Assembly (NCBI RefSeq): GCF_021605415.1
Contig: NZ_WKEQ01000044.1
Location: 1 to 42,901, forward strand
DNA: 42,901 nucleotides
Direction: 5' to 3'
Source of the DNA: Pseudomonas syringae
GTDB taxonomy: Bacteria > Pseudomonadota > Gammaproteobacteria > Pseudomonadales > Pseudomonadaceae
Shown here: positions 8,295 to 15,498 of the stretch, piece by piece
Layout: every line of letters begins with the position of its first letter
How positions within the stretch are numbered: the first letter of the stretch is position 1
Notes under the pieces: model-generated
What the model was told of the DNA's origin: nothing
The model's database searches: none
Seen by the model: only the letters and a program-made list of their open reading frames with translations
Position numbers and translations under genes: made by a program

Positions 8295-10320
8295 CTGCCT
8301 TGCATTTTTCGCATTCTTCGCAGAACGGAGCGTTACGTTTGAGGGTGTTGATCTGGGCCGGGGTCAGAACCTGGCCGGCCTTGTCGGCATCGGCCTGTTT
8401 GAGGACGCCGGGCATGAGTGGCGCCGCACCGGTGCCATTCCCCGGACTGCCCCCGGAATTCACATTGATCACCGGCCCGCTCAGCGTCACGCCACCGCCA
8501 TCGATCTTGATAAAACTCCCGCCACCGATCAGCGTCAGTTCACTGCCAGCCTCCAGCACTACCTTCATGCCGCTGCTCAGGTGGATCTCCTGGCCCGCAT
8601 CAATGAATTGCCCGGTACCGATCTTGATGTGCTGATTCACACCGACGGTGAGGTGGTCGTTGGCGCGGGTTTCTACTTTGCGGTCGGCGTAGACGGTGTG
8701 GTGTTCTTCGGCCTTGAATTCGCTGTAGCTATTCTGTTCGACCGTATCGTGGCGCTCGTTGCCGACGCGGATTTTCTGGTCGTGCTCGACGTTTTCATCC
8801 CAGTCGCGCTGGGCGTGCAGGAAGATTTGTTCCTGGCCTTTTTTGTCTTCGATGCGCAGTTCGTTGTAACCGCCGCCGCCCATGGAGCTGAGGGTTTTGA
8901 AGGTGGTGCGGGTTTTGTTCGCCGGCAGCGGGTAGGGGACGATGTTTTCCTTGTGGTACAGGCAACCGGTGATCAGCGGCTGGTCGGGGTCGCCTTCGAG
9001 GAAGGTGACGAGGACTTCCATGCCGATGCGCGGGATGGCGATGCCGCCGTACTGGGCGCCGGCCCAGGCTGAGGAGACGCGTAGCCAGCAGCTGGTTTTG
9101 TCGTCGGCCTGGCCTTCGCGATCCCAGTGGAACTGCACTTTGACGCGGCCGTACTGGTCGCAGTGGATTTCTTCACCTTGCGGGCCGGTGACCACGGCGC
9201 TCTGGCTGCCGAGGATGCGCGGCTTCGGGTGGTTCAGCGGCGGGCGGTTCGGCACGTCCCACGGGGTGGCTTGAAAGCGGTTGCGATAGCCCTGGTGGAA
9301 ATCGTCTTTGAGCGCGGTGGTGTCGCTGGTCACCGACTCTTCGAGCACTTGTGGCTGTTTACCTTCGTGCAGAATTTCAGTGAGCAGCCAGAGGTCGTTC
9401 CACTTGGCTTTGGGGTGTTGGGTCAGGGCCAGGAAGTGGCCGCTGACCAGCAACGGTTGATCGCTTTTGCCTTCGGCGAGCTGAAAATCGCTGCGGTGGC
9501 GCTCGAGGGCGCGGGTGGCCAAGTGTTTGCCGCGCTCGCGGTCGATGAAACGGCCCGGGTAATCGTAGTCTTCGAGGTCGGGCACGGCGTCGCCGCGTTT
9601 ATCGCTTTCGAGGGTCAGGCGCGGTTTTTCGAAGTCGTAGTCGCGGCGCGTGGTGCGGCTGGTGCGGGTTTCCAGGCGCAGGTCGAAGCGCTTGATCACC
9701 GGGTCGTTGGCGACCATGCCGGAGTCTTGCTGATAGGCCACGGGCGCGAGTTTCGGGAACACCGTCTGGTCGTCGCCGAACACCAGTTTGTGCGCGGTGG
9801 CGCTGTGTTCGAAGTGGTAGTGGATGCCTTCTTCTTCGCACAGGCGCTGGACGAAGTGCAGATCCGACTCGTCGTATTGCACGCAGTAAATGCGCTCGGG
9901 ATAGATCGAACCGACCTTGAATTCGTAGGCATTGCCCTGGATGCCGTGCTCTTCCAGCACCTGGCCGATGATCTTCGGCACGCTGAGGTTCTGGAAAATG
10001 CGCTGGTTGATCCGGTGCGCCAGGTAAGACAGCTGCGGGCGCAGGGTCACGGAGTAGCGCGTCAGGCGCTTGCCGGAATCGCCTTGCGCGGCGCGGTAGA
10101 TCTGGCCGTGGATGCCGCTGCCGTCAGGCGACAGTTGCAGGAAGGCTGGTTTATGCAGCAGGGTTTCGAGATCCAGCGCGGGCTTTTCACTGACCAGCGC
10201 CACCTCGAACACGAATGGCTGGCTGATGGCTTCCCGACCGGTGAGCGAAAGCACCTGGAGGTCATTTTCCAGGCCCTCAATGGTCAGGGCAAAGTGAGTC
10301 TGATTGGCCGGCGCGAACAT
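8278..10320 (-). CDS. vgrG: VgrG type VI secretion spike protein
   Basis: A 680-residue VgrG with the gp27-like N-terminal half (FALTIEGLENDLQVLSLTGR, LHFVQRLCEEEGIHYHFEH), the gp5-like OB fold (DQYGRVKVQFHWDREG, IPRIGMEVLVTFLEGDPDQP) and a repetitive beta-helix needle ending near GPVINVN. It trimerises at the tip of the Hcp tube and carries the effector. The last 18 residues form an unusual four-cysteine tail (C667, C670, C673, C678) that is not part of the needle. An AGGAA ribosome-binding site lies ahead of the ATG. It follows hcp by 135 bases and overlaps the DUF4123 gene. Confidence 0.95.
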   Translation of the reverse strand: MFAPANQTHFALTIEGLENDLQVLSLTGREAISQPFVFEVALVSEKPALDLETLLHKPAFLQLSPDGSGIHGQIYRAAQGDSGKRLTRYSVTLRPQLSYLAHRINQRIFQNLSVPKIIGQVLEEHGIQGNAYEFKVGSIYPERIYCVQYDESDLHFVQRLCEEEGIHYHFEHSATAHKLVFGDDQTVFPKLAPVAYQQDSGMVANDPVIKRFDLRLETRTSRTTRRDYDFEKPRLTLESDKRGDAVPDLEDYDYPGRFIDRERGKHLATRALERHRSDFQLAEGKSDQPLLVSGHFLALTQHPKAKWNDLWLLTEILHEGKQPQVLEESVTSDTTALKDDFHQGYRNRFQATPWDVPNRPPLNHPKPRILGSQSAVVTGPQGEEIHCDQYGRVKVQFHWDREGQADDKTSCWLRVSSAWAGAQYGGIAIPRIGMEVLVTFLEGDPDQPLITGCLYHKENIVPYPLPANKTRTTFKTLSSMGGGGYNELRIEDKKGQEQIFLHAQRDWDENVEHDQKIRVGNERHDTVEQNSYSEFKAEEHHTVYADRKVETRANDHLTVGVNQHIKIGTGQFIDAGQEIHLSSGMKVVLEAGSELTLIGGGSFIKIDGGGVTLSGPVINVNSGGSPGNGTGAAPLMPGVLKQADADKAGQVLTPAQINTLKRNAPFCEECEKCKAGVCAV

Positions 10321-10410
10321 CCCTTGTTCCTCGTGCTGTGTAGCGGCGTTTAGTCGAATACCCGAAAACGGGCGCTCAACCTACGCGAAATTCTGGAGGG
10401 GCGTAAACGA

Positions 10411-10435
10411 CATCGACCAGCAGAGCTGGCCGATG
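10411..10435 (-). terminator. Hairpin between hcp and vgrG
   Basis: CATCG-A-CCAG and CTGG-C-CGATG can pair around a short loop, 20 bases past the hcp stop on the minus strand. There is only a weak U-rich tail. It could be a partial attenuator lowering vgrG expression relative to hcp, or a stabiliser of the hcp mRNA 3' end. Confidence 0.25.
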
Positions 10436-10455
10436 CTTGAAACGATCAGCCGTAA

Positions 10456-10971
10456 TTAAACGACTGGAGCACGCCAGTCATCGGAACCCGAAGTACCGGA
10501 TACTTCGTGGGTCCAGGTGATTTTGCGGTAGGTCATTTCAATGTCTTCCAGGTGCGTGAAATGCGCGTTGTTTGGATCCTGGCAGTTGTGCATGTAGTCC
10601 TTGGAGGAAACGAGGATCGCGTCTTCCAGAACGGTGGTGTAGTAGTGCTCTTGGGTACCTTGAGCCGAAGTGCGGTACCACTGGATTTCAACTTTGCTCA
10701 GGCGCTCGCCGGAGGTCAGGGCCGCTTGCAGCAGTGGCGAGGACTTGTCGAAAACCTTGGTGATTTTCACTGGTTTGTGAACGCGCTGGCCGGTTGGCTG
10801 GCCGGACTGTGGGTCACGCGGGATGATCACGTCGTGGTGGAAAGCCTGAACCATGACTTGGTCTTCGTGGCCTTCCTGGAAGGTGTTGCCCACGGAGTCG
10901 GCGGTGAATGCGCCGGCAGTGATCAGGCCTTGTTTTTCGCCAGTGATGGACATGTACGCTGGTGTTGCCAT
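10456..10971 (-). CDS. hcp: Hcp type VI secretion tube protein
   Basis: This 171-residue Hcp-family protein begins MATPAYMSITGEKQGLITAG. It has the expected EGHEDQ loop, the HKPVKITKVFDKSSPLLQAA segment and the late LEDIEMTYRKITWTHEV strand. Hexameric rings stack into the tube expelled by the T6SS sheath and can chaperone small effectors. AAGGAG lies eight bases before the ATG. No sheath, baseplate or ATPase genes are present in the window, so this is an orphan hcp-vgrG island that must use a T6SS apparatus encoded elsewhere. A sigma-54-like promoter and dyad repeats lie upstream. Confidence 0.95.
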   Translation of the reverse strand: MATPAYMSITGEKQGLITAGAFTADSVGNTFQEGHEDQVMVQAFHHDVIIPRDPQSGQPTGQRVHKPVKITKVFDKSSPLLQAALTSGERLSKVEIQWYRTSAQGTQEHYYTTVLEDAILVSSKDYMHNCQDPNNAHFTHLEDIEMTYRKITWTHEVSGTSGSDDWRAPVV

Positions 10972-11042
10972 GGGATGCTCTCCTTGCGGATAAATTGAGG
11001 GTGCCCGGGAGGCGAAATCGCCCGGTGGGTGGCGAGAGCTTT

Positions 11043-11058
11043 ATCAAGGAGCGTGCCA
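11043..11058 (-). promoter_or_regulatory. Sigma-54-like -24/-12 promoter of hcp
   Basis: The minus strand reads TGGCACG-CTCC-TTGAT. The -24 half is a perfect match to the sigma-54 consensus and the spacing to the -12 half is exact. The -12 half has GA where GC is expected. The inferred transcription start leaves a leader of roughly 60 bases before hcp. T6SS hcp genes in Pseudomonas are known to include sigma-54-dependent ones. Confidence 0.5.
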
Positions 11059-11143
11059 GGTTTTAATCAACGCCCGTGGGGCAGGGCTTGCAGAGGATTT
11101 CCCGTCAGGACGAGGCGTCTTTCAATCACCGTCGGATTAAAAG

Positions 11144-11185
11144 GTGCGCAACTTCTTGCGCAGTACTGCGCAAGAAGTTGCGCAC
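11144..11185. promoter_or_regulatory. Perfect 42-base palindrome made of two operator-like dyads
   Basis: Bases 11144-11164 are the exact reverse complement of 11165-11185. Each half contains its own dyad, TGCGCAACTTCTTGCGCA (11145-11162) and TGCGCAAGAAGTTGCGCA (11167-11184), with centres 22 bases apart, about two helical turns. The element lies about 86-127 bases upstream of the hcp -24 motif, where upstream activator sites for sigma-54 enhancer-binding proteins usually sit. It could instead regulate wspA, 207 bases to the right. Confidence 0.5.
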
Positions 11186-11249
11186 TTGGCTGCAGGCTAG
11201 AAAGAACGTGGCCTGCAGCAATGCCATGTGCTGCCTTCCCACAATTGAC

Positions 11250-11267
11250 TGCGCAAGAAGTTGCGCA
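11250..11267. promoter_or_regulatory. Third copy of the TGCGCAA-N4-TTGCGCA dyad
   Basis: The 21 bases 11248-11268 repeat the right half of the 42-base palindrome exactly. A further half-site TTGCGCA follows at 11269-11275. The centre is 83 bases from the second dyad, close to a whole number of helical turns, so proteins bound at all three sites could face the same side of the DNA. Confidence 0.45.
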
Positions 11268-11323
11268 CTTGCGCATCCTCGATCATTCGGGTTCCACTCA
11301 ACAGGATTGGAGGAGCGAAAGCG

Positions 11324-11356
11324 TCTTATAAGTGAAGCACCGCCCTCGGCTATACT
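11324..11356 (+). promoter_or_regulatory. Possible sigma-70 promoter of the wsp operon
   Basis: TATACT at 11351-11356 is a good -10 box, 36 bases before the wspA start. No convincing -35 box is present at standard spacing; a TCTTAT stands slightly too far upstream. The call rests on the -10 and position only. Confidence 0.3.
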
Positions 11357-11391
11357 CCCCCGCATTTCGACCCACCCCCCGAGGACTGACT

Positions 11392-13014
11392 GTGAAGAAC
11401 TGGACGTTGCGCCAACGCATTTTGGCGAGCTTTGCGGTGATTATCGCCATCATGCTGCTCATGGTCGTCGTCTCGTACTCACGGCTGCTGAAGATCGAAG
11501 CCAGTGAACACAGCGTGCGTGACGATGCGCTGCCGGGGGTTTATTACAGTTCGATGATTCGCAGCGCCTGGGTCGACAGCTACCTGAGAACTCAGGAATT
11601 GCTCGGACTGAAGCGAGGGCAGGGCATCAGCGCCGAGGATTCGGCCGACTTCAAAGCCTTCGACCAGCGTCTTCAGGAACAGATGGCCAATTACCGCAAC
11701 ACCGTCACCACCGACGAAGACAAGACCGAGTTCGCGGTGTTTGAAAAAAACGTTCAGGATTTCTACCGCGAGCAGGCCGCCGTGCTCGACCTGCTCCAAG
11801 GCAACCAGGCTGACCAAGCCATCCGGTTGTTTAACGAGAAAATGACACCGGCCTGGCTCGTCGGTCGTATGAAACTCAACGACATCATCCGCCAGAACAA
11901 GGCAGTCGCCGACAACGCCATGGTCGCCATTGATGACTCCGTGTCGGCGGCCAAAGTCAGCATGCTTCTGTCGCTGCTGGTTGCGGTGCTCGCCGCCGGC
12001 CTGTGCGGTCTGCTGTTGATGCGCGCGATTATGGCGCCGATGAACCGCATCGTGAAAATCCTCGACATCATGCGTACGGGCGATCTGAGCAGCCGCTTGA
12101 ACCTTGACCGAAAAGACGAATTCGGCGCGGTGGAAACCGGCTTCAACGACATGATGACCGAGCTGACGTCGCTGGTGTCCCAGGCCCAGCGTTCGTCGGT
12201 GCAAGTGACCACCTCGGTGACCGAGATCGCCGCCACGTCCAAGCAGCAGCAAGCCACGGCCACCGAAACCGCCGCGACCACCACGGAAATCGGCGCGACG
12301 TCTCGCGAGATCGCCGCGACCTCCCGTGATCTGGTACGCACCATGACCGAAGTGTCCACCGCTGCCGATCAGGCTTCGGTCGCCGCCGGTTCCGGTCAGC
12401 AAGGTCTGGCGCGCATGGAAGACACCATGCACTCGGTGATGGGCGCGGCCGATCTGGTCAACGCCAAACTGGCGATCCTCAACGAGAAAGCCGGCAACAT
12501 CAACCAGGTGGTCGTAACCATCGTCAAGGTCGCCGATCAAACCAACCTGCTGTCCCTGAACGCCGCCATCGAAGCCGAAAAGGCCGGCGAATATGGTCGC
12601 GGGTTTGCCGTGGTTGCTACCGAAGTGCGGCGTCTGGCCGATCAGACCGCCGTCGCCACTTATGACATCGAGCAAATGGTGCGTGAGATTCAGTCGGCGG
12701 TGTCCGCTGGAGTGATGGGCATGGACAAGTTTTCCGAAGAAGTGCGACGCGGCATGTCCGAGGTGCAGCAAGTCGGCGAGCAGTTGTCGCAGATCATTCA
12801 TCAGGTGCAGGCCCTGGCGCCGCGCGTGTTGATGGTCAACGAAGGCATGCAGGCCCAGGCCACCGGCGCCGAGCAGATCAACCACGCGCTGGTGCAGTTG
12901 GGCGACGCCAGCAGCCAGACGGTCGAGTCGTTGCGTCAGGCCAGTTTCGCCATCGATGAACTGAGCCAGGTAGCCGTCGGGCTGCGCAGCGGCGTTTCGC
13001 GATTCAAAGTCTGA
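11392..13014 (+). CDS. wspA: WspA membrane chemoreceptor (surface sensing)
   Basis: This 540-residue methyl-accepting protein detects surface contact or envelope stress and drives the Wsp phosphorelay. TM1 spans about residues 11-29. A periplasmic four-helix bundle follows to about 187, with TM2 at about 189-213 and then HAMP with the DEFG region. A long cytoplasmic coiled coil carries the signalling tip near NLLSLNAAIEAEKAGEYGRG. I chose GTG 11392 because GAGG sits seven bases upstream and the next residues KNWTLRQRILASF match known WspA starts. A longer in-frame ATG at 11332 lacks a good site. The stop overlaps the wspB start. Confidence 0.95.
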   Translation: MKNWTLRQRILASFAVIIAIMLLMVVVSYSRLLKIEASEHSVRDDALPGVYYSSMIRSAWVDSYLRTQELLGLKRGQGISAEDSADFKAFDQRLQEQMANYRNTVTTDEDKTEFAVFEKNVQDFYREQAAVLDLLQGNQADQAIRLFNEKMTPAWLVGRMKLNDIIRQNKAVADNAMVAIDDSVSAAKVSMLLSLLVAVLAAGLCGLLLMRAIMAPMNRIVKILDIMRTGDLSSRLNLDRKDEFGAVETGFNDMMTELTSLVSQAQRSSVQVTTSVTEIAATSKQQQATATETAATTTEIGATSREIAATSRDLVRTMTEVSTAADQASVAAGSGQQGLARMEDTMHSVMGAADLVNAKLAILNEKAGNINQVVVTIVKVADQTNLLSLNAAIEAEKAGEYGRGFAVVATEVRRLADQTAVATYDIEQMVREIQSAVSAGVMGMDKFSEEVRRGMSEVQQVGEQLSQIIHQVQALAPRVLMVNEGMQAQATGAEQINHALVQLGDASSQTVESLRQASFAIDELSQVAVGLRSGVSRFKV

Positions 13015-13550
13015 TGAACGAACTGGCGGCCAAACGCAACGCCGCGCCGGTGGCGAAGCAGGCGTTGTTCCTGCTGTTTTGCATCGGCAACGAGCGCTAT
13101 GCCCTGCGCGCCACGGAGGTGGCAGAAGTGTTGCCGCGCTTGCCGTTGAAGCCGATTGCCCAGGCGCCGGAATGGGTGGCGGGCGTCTTTGCTTATCGGG
13201 GCAGCGTGGTGCCGGTGATCGACCTGAGCAGGCTGACGTTCGGCAAGCCTGCGCAAGCACGCACCAGCACGCGCCTGGTGCTGGTGCATTACCGTCCTGA
13301 CGACAATCAGCCGATGCAATGGCTCGGCCTGATCCTCGAACAAGCCACCGACACCCTGCGCTGTCATCCGACGGACTTTCAGCCCTACGGCCTCGACAAT
13401 CCGCAGGCGCCCTATCTGGGGCCGGTGCGCGAAGATGCGCAGGGCCTGGTGCAGTGGGTACGGGTTGGCGATTTGCTGAATGAATCCGTGCGCGCCTTGC
13501 TGTATCCGACGCCGCCGCTGGATCCGGCGCGGCTGGAGGCGCTGGCATGA
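13014..13550 (+). CDS. wspB: WspB CheW-like coupling protein
   Basis: This 178-residue CheW-domain protein (LFLLFCIGNERYALRATEVA, GVFAYRGSVVPVIDLSRL) links the WspA receptor to the WspE kinase in the cytoplasmic signalling array. Its ATG shares one base with the wspA stop (TGATG) and its stop overlaps the wspC start, so the three are translationally coupled. The charged C-terminus beyond the CheW core is short. Identity is supported by the order of the wsp genes as well as by the domain. Confidence 0.93.
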   Translation: MNELAAKRNAAPVAKQALFLLFCIGNERYALRATEVAEVLPRLPLKPIAQAPEWVAGVFAYRGSVVPVIDLSRLTFGKPAQARTSTRLVLVHYRPDDNQPMQWLGLILEQATDTLRCHPTDFQPYGLDNPQAPYLGPVREDAQGLVQWVRVGDLLNESVRALLYPTPPLDPARLEALA

Positions 13551-14818
13551 GCGGCGATCAACGGTTTTTCGATTTCCTCAAGGAGAGCATCGGCCTCGAT
13601 GTCGCCTCGGTCGGCCCCGCAATCATTGAGCGCGCTGTGCGCCAACGCATGACCAGCGCCGATGCCGCTGATGCCGAGGACTACTGGCAGCGCCTGCAAG
13701 CTTCACGGGACGAACAGCAAGCGCTGATCGAAGCGGTGATTGTCCCGGAGACGTGGTTTTTCCGTTACCCGGAATCGTTCGAAACCCTCGGCAGGCTGGC
13801 GCGCACGCGTCTGGCTGAACTGAATAACTTGCGCGCGTTGCGGATTCTCAGCCTGCCATGCTCGACCGGCGAAGAACCCTATTCGATCGCCATGGCGTTG
13901 TTCGACGCCGGGCTCGAACCGCATCAGTTCAAGGTCGATGGCATGGACGTCAGTCCGCTATCGGTGGACAAGGCCCGGCGCGGGCGTTACGGCAATAACT
14001 CGTTTCGCGGTGAAGATCTCACCTATCGCGAGCGATATTTCACAGCGGAGCAGGACGGCTATCGACTGGATGACAACGTCCGTGAGCAGGTGCGTTTGCA
14101 AGTGGGCAACGTCCTCGACCCGACGCTGTTGGCCAACCAGCCGCCGTTCGATTTTGTGTTCTGTCGCAACCTGCTGATCTACTTCGATCAAGCGACCCAA
14201 CGCCAGGTGTTCGAGGTGCTCAAGCGTTTGACCCACGTCGATGGCGTGCTGTTTATCGGGCCGGCCGAGGGCAGTCTGCTCGGGCGGCTGGGCATGCGTT
14301 CGATCGGCATTGCGCAGTCGTTCGCCTTCAGTCGTCACAGCGAGCCAACGCCGGAACTGCCGCCACCCGTGCTGCTGGTGCCGACGCCGAAACCACTGCC
14401 GGTGCGCGGTGTGCCCGTGCCGCCCGTGCGCATCCGTCCGTTTGCCGCTTCGGTGCCGTCGCCCGTCAGCAATCGAAAACCGAACACCGACGCCACGACG
14501 ATGCTGGCCCAGATCGCCGCCCTGGCCAACGAAGGCAAAAGCGCCGAGGCCCGCGCGGCATGCGAAAGCTACTTGCGCAGCCACGAACCGGTGGCTCAGG
14601 TGTTTTACTGGCTCGGTCTGCTCAGCGATGTCGCCGGGCTGGCGCTCGAAGCGCAGAACTACTACCGCAAGGCCTTGTACCTCGAACCACAACATCCCGA
14701 AGCGCTGATGCACCTGGCCGCCTTGCTGCAATCCCAGGGCGATACGGCGGGCGCCCGACGATTGCAGGAACGTGCCGCCCGCAGCGCGCGCACCGCCGAC
14801 AGCGAGCGTAAACGATGA
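13547..14818 (+). CDS. wspC: WspC CheR-type methyltransferase with TPR tail
   Basis: This 423-residue protein methylates glutamates on WspA using S-adenosylmethionine, raising signalling. The CheR catalytic domain occupies roughly residues 1-265, with the SAM motif region LSLPCSTGEEPYSIAMAL and FDFVFCRNLLIYF. A proline-rich linker follows, then tetratricopeptide repeats near the end (FYWLGLLSDVAGLALEAQNY, YRKALYLEPQHPEALMHLA). This architecture is typical of WspC and differs from the short flagellar CheR. It overlaps wspB and wspD by four bases each (ATGA). Confidence 0.95.
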   Translation: MSGDQRFFDFLKESIGLDVASVGPAIIERAVRQRMTSADAADAEDYWQRLQASRDEQQALIEAVIVPETWFFRYPESFETLGRLARTRLAELNNLRALRILSLPCSTGEEPYSIAMALFDAGLEPHQFKVDGMDVSPLSVDKARRGRYGNNSFRGEDLTYRERYFTAEQDGYRLDDNVREQVRLQVGNVLDPTLLANQPPFDFVFCRNLLIYFDQATQRQVFEVLKRLTHVDGVLFIGPAEGSLLGRLGMRSIGIAQSFAFSRHSEPTPELPPPVLLVPTPKPLPVRGVPVPPVRIRPFAASVPSPVSNRKPNTDATTMLAQIAALANEGKSAEARAACESYLRSHEPVAQVFYWLGLLSDVAGLALEAQNYYRKALYLEPQHPEALMHLAALLQSQGDTAGARRLQERAARSARTADSERKR

Positions 14819-15498
14819 CTTCGTCCGACACTTTTAACGTCACCCATGTCGACGCCCGGGCCATCGACGATTGCTGGAACCGCATCGGTATTCGCGGCGA
14901 CAGATCCTGCCCGCTGCTCGACGAACACATTCATTGCCGCAATTGTTCGGTGTATTCCTCCGCCGCGACGCGTCTGCTGGATCGCTACGCCTTGCAGCAG
15001 GACGGGCGAGATTCGGTGGCGACACACGTCGAAACCGACCTGAAAACCCGTTCATTGCTGATGTTCCGTCTCGGCGAAGAATGGCTCGCTCTGGCCACGC
15101 GCAGTCTGGTGGAAGTGGCGCCGATGCAGACGATTCATTCGCTGCCGCACCAGCGTTCCCGCGCCCTGCAAGGCGTTGCGAATGTGCGCGGCGCGCTGGT
15201 GGCGTGTCTGTCACTGGTGGAATTGCTCGATCTGGATGTCGGCCACGTCCCAGCCAGTAATGGGCGCGTCATGCCGCGCATGTTGATCATTGCTGCTCAT
15301 GGCGGGCCCGTGGTGGTGCCGGTGGATGAAGTCGATGGCATCCACGCCATCGACGAGCGCGTGCTCGAAGCCGCGTCGCGCTCGGGGGCGCAATCCAGCG
15401 CCAAATACACCCGTGGCGTCTTGCAATTCAAAGGTCGCAGCCTGCGCTGGCTGGATGAAGAACAGTTGATGTCCGCCGTGACCCGGAGCCTGACATGA
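14815..15498 (+). CDS. wspD: WspD CheW-like coupling protein with N-terminal Cys motif
   Basis: This 227-residue protein is the second coupling protein of the Wsp complex. A CheW core fills about residues 75-220 (MFRLGEEWLALATRSLVEVA, GVANVRGALVACLSLVELL). The N-terminal 50 residues hold a spaced cysteine set: CWNRIGIRGD, SCP, then HCRNCSV. I recall such a motif in other WspD-like CheW proteins; it could bind metal or sense redox, but no function is established. ATGA overlaps link it to wspC and wspE. Confidence 0.92.
   Translation: MTSSDTFNVTHVDARAIDDCWNRIGIRGDRSCPLLDEHIHCRNCSVYSSAATRLLDRYALQQDGRDSVATHVETDLKTRSLLMFRLGEEWLALATRSLVEVAPMQTIHSLPHQRSRALQGVANVRGALVACLSLVELLDLDVGHVPASNGRVMPRMLIIAAHGGPVVVPVDEVDGIHAIDERVLEAASRSGAQSSAKYTRGVLQFKGRSLRWLDEEQLMSAVTRSLT

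Noticed and set aside
11144..11268. Possible CRISPR-like repeat array
   Set aside because: Only three copies, one inverted, with unequal spacing and no cas genes; operator-like dyads fit better.
11332..11391. Longer start for WspA at ATG 11332
   Set aside because: It would add 20 residues that cover the -10-like TATACT and lack a ribosome-binding site; GTG 11392 has a good site and matches known WspA starts.
11479..13548. 689-residue open frame antisense to wspA-wspB
   Set aside because: It is a high-GC shadow frame: composition is His/Arg/Ala rich with no domain, no RBS, and the opposite strand encodes well-conserved WspA and WspB.
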